Shown here in pieces: positions 5,873 to 9,083 of a stretch of 9,083 nt of DNA. The stretch covers positions 10,786 to 19,868 of the forward strand of contig DMYK01000173.1 in NCBI GenBank assembly GCA_003483675.1, in the 5' to 3' direction. A program made the translations under genes and the position numbers. Source of the stretch: Microcoleaceae cyanobacterium UBA11344 (lineage in GTDB: Bacteria; Cyanobacteriota; Cyanobacteriia; Cyanobacteriales; Microcoleaceae). The notes beneath the pieces are model-generated. The model saw only the letters and a list, made by a program, of their open reading frames with translations, did not search any database and was not told where the DNA came from. The first letter of the stretch is position 1; every line of letters begins with the position of its first letter.

Positions 5873-5993
5873 AAGATATGCGATCGCACTAATGTCATGG
5901 GAACCTCAACGCTCGTTGTCTTGATGGTATCAGAAGATCGCTCGGAGTTGACGGTATATCATATCCAGGAATATAGGTAGCGTGGCATTCCAC

Positions 5994-6760
5994 TCAATAA
6001 ATATCAGTTTCTTTAAAATCAGAACGAAAACTTTTGAACTGGTAGTTAGTCAACTTATAATTTTTAACTATTTCCTCTATAGCCTTGTTTTTATTTGGAT
6101 GGTCTTTTGCCGTATTGTTATTGTGTAATCGTCTAACATAGAGAATTTCTGGCAATATATATATACTGCCTATCATAGATAGTTTTAGAGATAAATCCCA
6201 ATCTTCAACAGGTGCTAATTCAGCATTATATCCTCCAACAGAACGTATTGAGTTCTTATACACATTGAGCCATGTATGATACGATGTTGTGAGCGAATAA
6301 GCTTATTAACAGGGATCTCATAGGATGCAATATTGTTCACATAGTTTTTTTCCCAAGAAAACACAAATAGTTTACTTTTATCTTCCCAGAGGTTTTTACC
6401 CTGTGTCCCACACAAAACACAATTTTCTTGCCTATTCATAAACTTTAGTTGTCTTTCTATTCTTTGTGGCAAACTCCAATCGTCAGCATCTTGACGACAG
6501 ATGTAATCGGAATCTGTGTCAAGCAACATTTGATTCAACAAATGAATGTAACCTACTCGTTCTTCAAATGGGCGCTTCACAATTATTCTTGGATCGCAAT
6601 GCTGCCAAAAATCTAAATGTTCTAATGTCGAATCATCTGAAAAGTCATCATAGGCAAAAATTACAATATCTTTATAAGTTTGAGCTACCAGACTCATGAG
6701 GCAGATATCAATAAATTTTTCGACATTGTAGCAGGGTAAAAAAATAGTTACTTTTGTCAT
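5994..6760 (-). pseudogene. Family 2 glycosyltransferase, split by a frameshift
   Basis: The first part starts at ATG 6760 (GAGG at 6766-6769, five bases upstream) and reads as a GT-A, family 2 enzyme: VTIFLPCYNVEKFID with nucleotide-sugar binding DD, and the metal-binding D91-A-D93 in CRQDADDWSLPQRIERQ. Past HRIIHGSM (about residue 166) this frame loses homology and stops at 6215. The homologous continuation, VYKNSIRSVGGYN then the catalytic-base region PVEDWDLSLKL, is in the next frame from about 6263 to the stop at 5994. Loss of one base near 6263-6265 (for example ATGGTG reduced to ATGTG) accounts for it. Repaired, the protein would be about 256 residues. The break separates the DxD from the ED base, so neither half should be active. 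A sequencing error is possible. It begins 35 bases after the HDxxH gene and looks co-transcribed. Confidence 0.8.
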
Positions 6761-6795
6761 AAGAACCTCAAATTTGAACGAAGTTATCAAACAGG

Positions 6796-7953
6796 TTAAA
6801 ACAAGTATTTACTTCCTATAGCTTCATAAGTGATGTTAGGAAATTTCTGCAACAACAGCTTTCGCTGCTGATGAGATAAGTTTTTAAATTTATCAGTTAC
6901 TACAGTGTAAGCTGCACAAAAACCAGGCATACCAAGCAACTCAGCAGTAAGTCCTTGAAAATATTCCGGTGATAGATTAGTCAATCTTGAAATATCATCA
7001 AGCCAGGCTGTAAAACTTTGTCCCTGAAGATGTACTTTTAAATCTAAATCTAATCTGATCTCTCTTTCAAGCAACCCAATTAAAAGTCTAATAATAATTG
7101 ATTTCTGAGATGAAGGATACCACTTAGGAATCTCTATATAAGATTCTTTCATGAGGTTTAATAATATTATTTCCACAGACATTGCTTGTGCTTCAAGAAA
7201 CAAAAACTCGTTTGGAGCCAATATGTTAGACCACTTTTGATCGTAAGCTTGCATTTGCCAAATATGCACAGAATCGTGAATGATATGCCATACAAAGAAC
7301 TGCGATGGTCTAAAAATTCCTGGATCGACTAAGGTGGGACAATCTAGGAAGCGCCAGCACCGCCATACCTCTGAACTCCAGTCAGCAACTCTCAGTTTTG
7401 GAGAAGCATATAAAGTTTCGCGACTTGGTAAGTAGTCTTTGAGGTATCTATCAGCTATTTCCGTAAACCATTCATCATACGCCCTCGTGTACAACGAAGA
7501 AACTTGTAAACTCCAATCGCTGGGAATGGTATCTGATTCAACTTCCCTTTTCAAATTGTCATTTAGATTATTTTGAGAGCAACCCAAAAACTCACAAAGT
7601 TCTTCAATTCTAGAGGATATTAGATTATGAGAATTAATTTGTCTTTCAACACTATTCAAGTCGATACAACTAGCTACCTGTGGATGAAATTGAATACTTG
7701 CTGCAATTTTGAGACAACGCTCAGACATCTCTTGCTGTTGACCGTAATTTAGCAGGAGATTAGCTGCTTTTTGAAGTTTGCGGGATGCTGCTTCACCTCC
7801 AAATTCACCGCAAATTAAATAGAAAATTTTAAGAAAGCCTTCAAGATTATCAAACTCTTGATTTAGTAAAGAAGTGACTGCTTCATCATAGAAGGCTTTT
7901 GCTGTCCACGCTCCTTGACCAACTTTTGAATATTTTTCAATATACTTTTCCAT
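6796..7953 (-). CDS. Unrecognised protein with HxxHDxxH motif
   Basis: I do not recognise this 385-residue protein. It looks mostly alpha-helical and soluble, with no signal peptide. The striking element is FVWHIIHDSVHIWQM, giving H223, H226, D227, H230 and Q233. A second conserved-looking acidic stretch, FLFLEAQAMSVE (E254, E261), follows 24 residues after H230. The geometry resembles gluzincin metallopeptidases (HExxH plus a downstream Glu), and the late GMPGFCAAY segment recalls DUF885-like enzymes, but Asp replaces the catalytic Glu. H-x3-H-x2-Q also resembles DinB-type metal sites. A metal-binding protein is likely; the chemistry is unknown. ATG 7953 has only a weak AAGAA upstream. It lies 50 bases after the oxygenase gene and 35 before the glycosyltransferase, probably one operon. 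Base composition is AT-rich. Confidence 0.55.
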   Translation of the reverse strand: MEKYIEKYSKVGQGAWTAKAFYDEAVTSLLNQEFDNLEGFLKIFYLICGEFGGEAASRKLQKAANLLLNYGQQQEMSERCLKIAASIQFHPQVASCIDLNSVERQINSHNLISSRIEELCEFLGCSQNNLNDNLKREVESDTIPSDWSLQVSSLYTRAYDEWFTEIADRYLKDYLPSRETLYASPKLRVADWSSEVWRCWRFLDCPTLVDPGIFRPSQFFVWHIIHDSVHIWQMQAYDQKWSNILAPNEFLFLEAQAMSVEIILLNLMKESYIEIPKWYPSSQKSIIIRLLIGLLEREIRLDLDLKVHLQGQSFTAWLDDISRLTNLSPEYFQGLTAELLGMPGFCAAYTVVTDKFKNLSHQQRKLLLQKFPNITYEAIGSKYLF

Positions 7954-8003
7954 TGTTTTTCTTGTAACTGTTTTTATCGGTAAGTAAAAGTGTTTGTATT
8001 TGA

Positions 8004-8801
8004 CTAATTCATGCGAATTCTCAGAAGTAATCTGTTTGAATCTAAAAATGACGATCGACCGTGTAGCATCCTATGGTTATCTACAAAAATGGCTTCTCCA
8101 TTATTAAGTAACAAACTAGAGCAATATCGACTTCTGTTAATCAAATCATTAAAAGCCTGAAGCTTTTCATCAAGATATTTTACATGGCTGCGCTTAATTA
8201 ATTCTAATCCTGTCTTCAAAGTGTCATATCTGTATCGAATCAGGGGAATATTTGAAATCAAACTTGAATAAATATACTCCGTTTTATCTTCGGTCTGAAA
8301 TATAGTTGGTACTGCAATCGGAAATTGATCTTGGCAAGCAAATTCGATCATTTGTCTTCCAAAATCACTTTGTCTTAATTCATTTAAAACAAGTTTGAAA
8401 TCCAGTAACATAGTTTCTCCTCCTGCACACTCAGCTTGACGAAAAACAAGTAATGCCATATATTTTTCAGGCAGATTCCTGTATTGAGAATCAGTGTGTA
8501 ATGGAGCAGCTTTGTTATGTTCAGAAAAAGTCTTAATTATAGAATTTGATGATTTAGGCTTGATTTCCCATACAAAATCAGATTGACCAAAATTATGAGG
8601 CACTAAAGTACCAATATGAGAGGAAAGTTTTGTAAAAAAGAGCTTTGCAGAACTCAAATCATAAAACTCGGATTCTAAGCCCTGCAAAATTAGAAAACCG
8701 TGCAGATCGACATATTCTCTTATCCATCCACCCACAGCCCCAATAGAACCGAGCCTTTTAAGCAAATGCTCATACTCAAATTTATGCTTTTCAGCAAACA
8801 T
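8004..8801 (-). CDS. TauD/TfdA-like Fe(II)/2-oxoglutarate oxygenase
   Basis: A 265-residue protein from ATG 8801; an in-frame TTG at 8831 would add ten residues, and neither start has a clear Shine-Dalgarno. Family features are present: the iron ligands H102-x-D104 in APLHTDSQYRN, a following strand region with AECAGGETMLLD, and the distal His in DNHRMLHGRSSF (H247). Basic residues R257 and R261 (RLLLRIRMN) are positioned to bind the 2-oxoglutarate carboxylate. These enzymes hydroxylate or otherwise oxidise small molecules or carrier-bound amino acids; the substrate cannot be read from sequence. It is the first gene of the AT-rich minus-strand trio, divergent from the vMAP-like gene. The presence of an HDxxH protein and a glycosyltransferase suggests natural-product or surface-molecule tailoring, which is inference. 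Confidence 0.8.
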   Translation of the reverse strand: MFAEKHKFEYEHLLKRLGSIGAVGGWIREYVDLHGFLILQGLESEFYDLSSAKLFFTKLSSHIGTLVPHNFGQSDFVWEIKPKSSNSIIKTFSEHNKAAPLHTDSQYRNLPEKYMALLVFRQAECAGGETMLLDFKLVLNELRQSDFGRQMIEFACQDQFPIAVPTIFQTEDKTEYIYSSLISNIPLIRYRYDTLKTGLELIKRSHVKYLDEKLQAFNDLINRSRYCSSLLLNNGEAIFVDNHRMLHGRSSFLDSNRLLLRIRMN

Positions 8802-8868
8802 ATTACAGCATTCTAGATTAAATTTATTCAAATTTTATTGTTTCCCATGCTGTACCAATTGAAAAGCG

Positions 8869-8928
8869 GAAAAAGACGGATTTTAGTAAATTTTTGTAAA
8901 AGGCGGAAAAAGAATGAAAAAGACGGAT
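8869..8928. repeat. Iterated GGAAAAAGA motifs in divergent promoter region
   Basis: GAAAAAGACGGAT occurs twice exactly (8869-8881 and 8916-8928), with a third partial copy GGCGGAAAAAGAA (8902-8914) between. The second and third copies are about ten bases apart, one helical turn. They lie between the oxygenase gene and the vMAP-like gene, just upstream of a TATAAT (8938-8943), so they are candidate regulator binding sites. Confidence 0.5.
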
Positions 8929-8937
8929 CAAGTCGGC

Positions 8938-8943
8938 TATAAT
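8938..8943 (+). promoter_or_regulatory. Candidate -10 box for the vMAP-like gene
   Basis: TATAAT lies 24 bases before ATG 8968. The sequence at -35 distance (ATGAAA/TGAAAA) is a poor match and falls at the start of the last GAAAAAGACGGAT copy, suggesting dependence on a regulator. Confidence 0.4.
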
Positions 8944-8967
8944 AACTAATGTCCTCCCACATCCCGA

Positions 8968-9083
8968 ATGATGCAAGTTCACGAGGTATTGCAATTTGTG
9001 GACAAAGTTGTCTACGCCAAGACCGGCCAACATCTAAATGACTTGCAGCGCGGAATTATCGAGGGAACGTTGAAGCGCCAAAA
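8968..9083 (+). CDS. vMAP-type N-terminal helical domain protein, partial
   Basis: An open frame begins at ATG 8968 (or the next codon, ATG 8971) and runs off the right edge after 38 codons; a stop at 8947-8949 in the same frame limits extension upstream. The peptide pattern VLQFVDKVVYAKTGQHLNDL, then QRGIIEGTLKRQ, resembles the N-terminal winged-helix-like domain shared by cyanobacterial vWA-MoxR-associated proteins (vMAPs) and related large NB-ARC/AAA, peptidase or WD40 fusion proteins of NTP-dependent conflict systems. Normally a Y/EEIA helix-turn-helix would come next. The effector domain lies outside the window, so the class is unknown. The identification rests on recalled family patterns over only about 35 residues. 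No Shine-Dalgarno is visible. Confidence 0.6.
   Translation, partial: MMQVHEVLQFVDKVVYAKTGQHLNDLQRGIIEGTLKRQ

Noticed and set aside
8869..8928. CRISPR array
   Set aside because: The repeats are only about 9-13 bases, unevenly spaced, and lack uniform spacers; no cas genes are present.
8824..9033. 69-codon minus-strand frame upstream of the oxygenase
   Set aside because: It overlaps the vMAP-like start and the iterated repeats; its sequence is read from the repeats and shows no family pattern.

Overview
The window is cyanobacterial. It carries the cytochrome b559/photosystem II cluster psbE-psbF-psbL-psbJ with its assembly genes ycf48 and rubA, divergent from the NDH-1 genes ndhC-ndhK-ndhJ. 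Three copies of the palindrome GCGATCGC (HIP1; 1271, 5557, 5880) and short cyanobacterial-type dispersed repeats fit this. The accessory content (DUF433/PIN-like pair, vMAP-like gene, structured mobile-type RNA block) suggests a large-genome filamentous lineage, but I cannot name a genus from sequence alone.

Layout. (1) 1-284, minus: N-terminus of an FHA-domain protein, probably a class A penicillin-binding protein, cut by the window edge. (2) 285-924: about 640 bases with no credible protein gene but many stem-loops, a possible pseudoknot, a GC-rich palindrome of the kind found at IS200/IS605-type right ends, and a perfect 18-bp inverted repeat. (3) 925-3039, minus: psbJ, psbL, psbF, psbE, ycf48 and rubA, transcribed rubA to psbJ. 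(4) 3202-4776, plus: ndhC, ndhK and ndhJ, overlapping by 10 and 8 bases, ending at a long hairpin terminator. (5) 4860-5990: dispersed repeats around a promoter-driven two-gene unit, a DUF433 antitoxin-like gene and a PIN-like (DUF5615-type) gene joined by an ATGA overlap. (6) 5994-8801, minus: a visibly AT-rich island with a TauD/TfdA-like Fe(II)/2-oxoglutarate oxygenase, an unrecognised 385-residue protein with an HxxHDxxH motif, and a family 2 glycosyltransferase broken by a frameshift. (7) 8968-9083, plus: the start of a protein resembling the N-terminal helical domain of cyanobacterial vMAP-type conflict proteins, preceded by iterated GGAAAAAGA motifs.

How the genes work together. rubA and ycf48 products help assemble the photosystem II reaction centre, and psbE/F/L/J encode small core subunits of the same complex, so the minus-strand unit is an assembly-plus-subunit operon. 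ndhC/K/J encode a membrane subunit and two peripheral-arm subunits of the plastoquinone-reducing NDH-1 complex. The DUF433/PIN-like pair looks like a type II toxin-antitoxin-like module. The three-gene AT-rich island looks acquired; its joint function is not apparent. The two points most worth following up are the structured ORF-less block at 300-766 and the oxygenase/HDxxH/glycosyltransferase island next to the vMAP-like gene.
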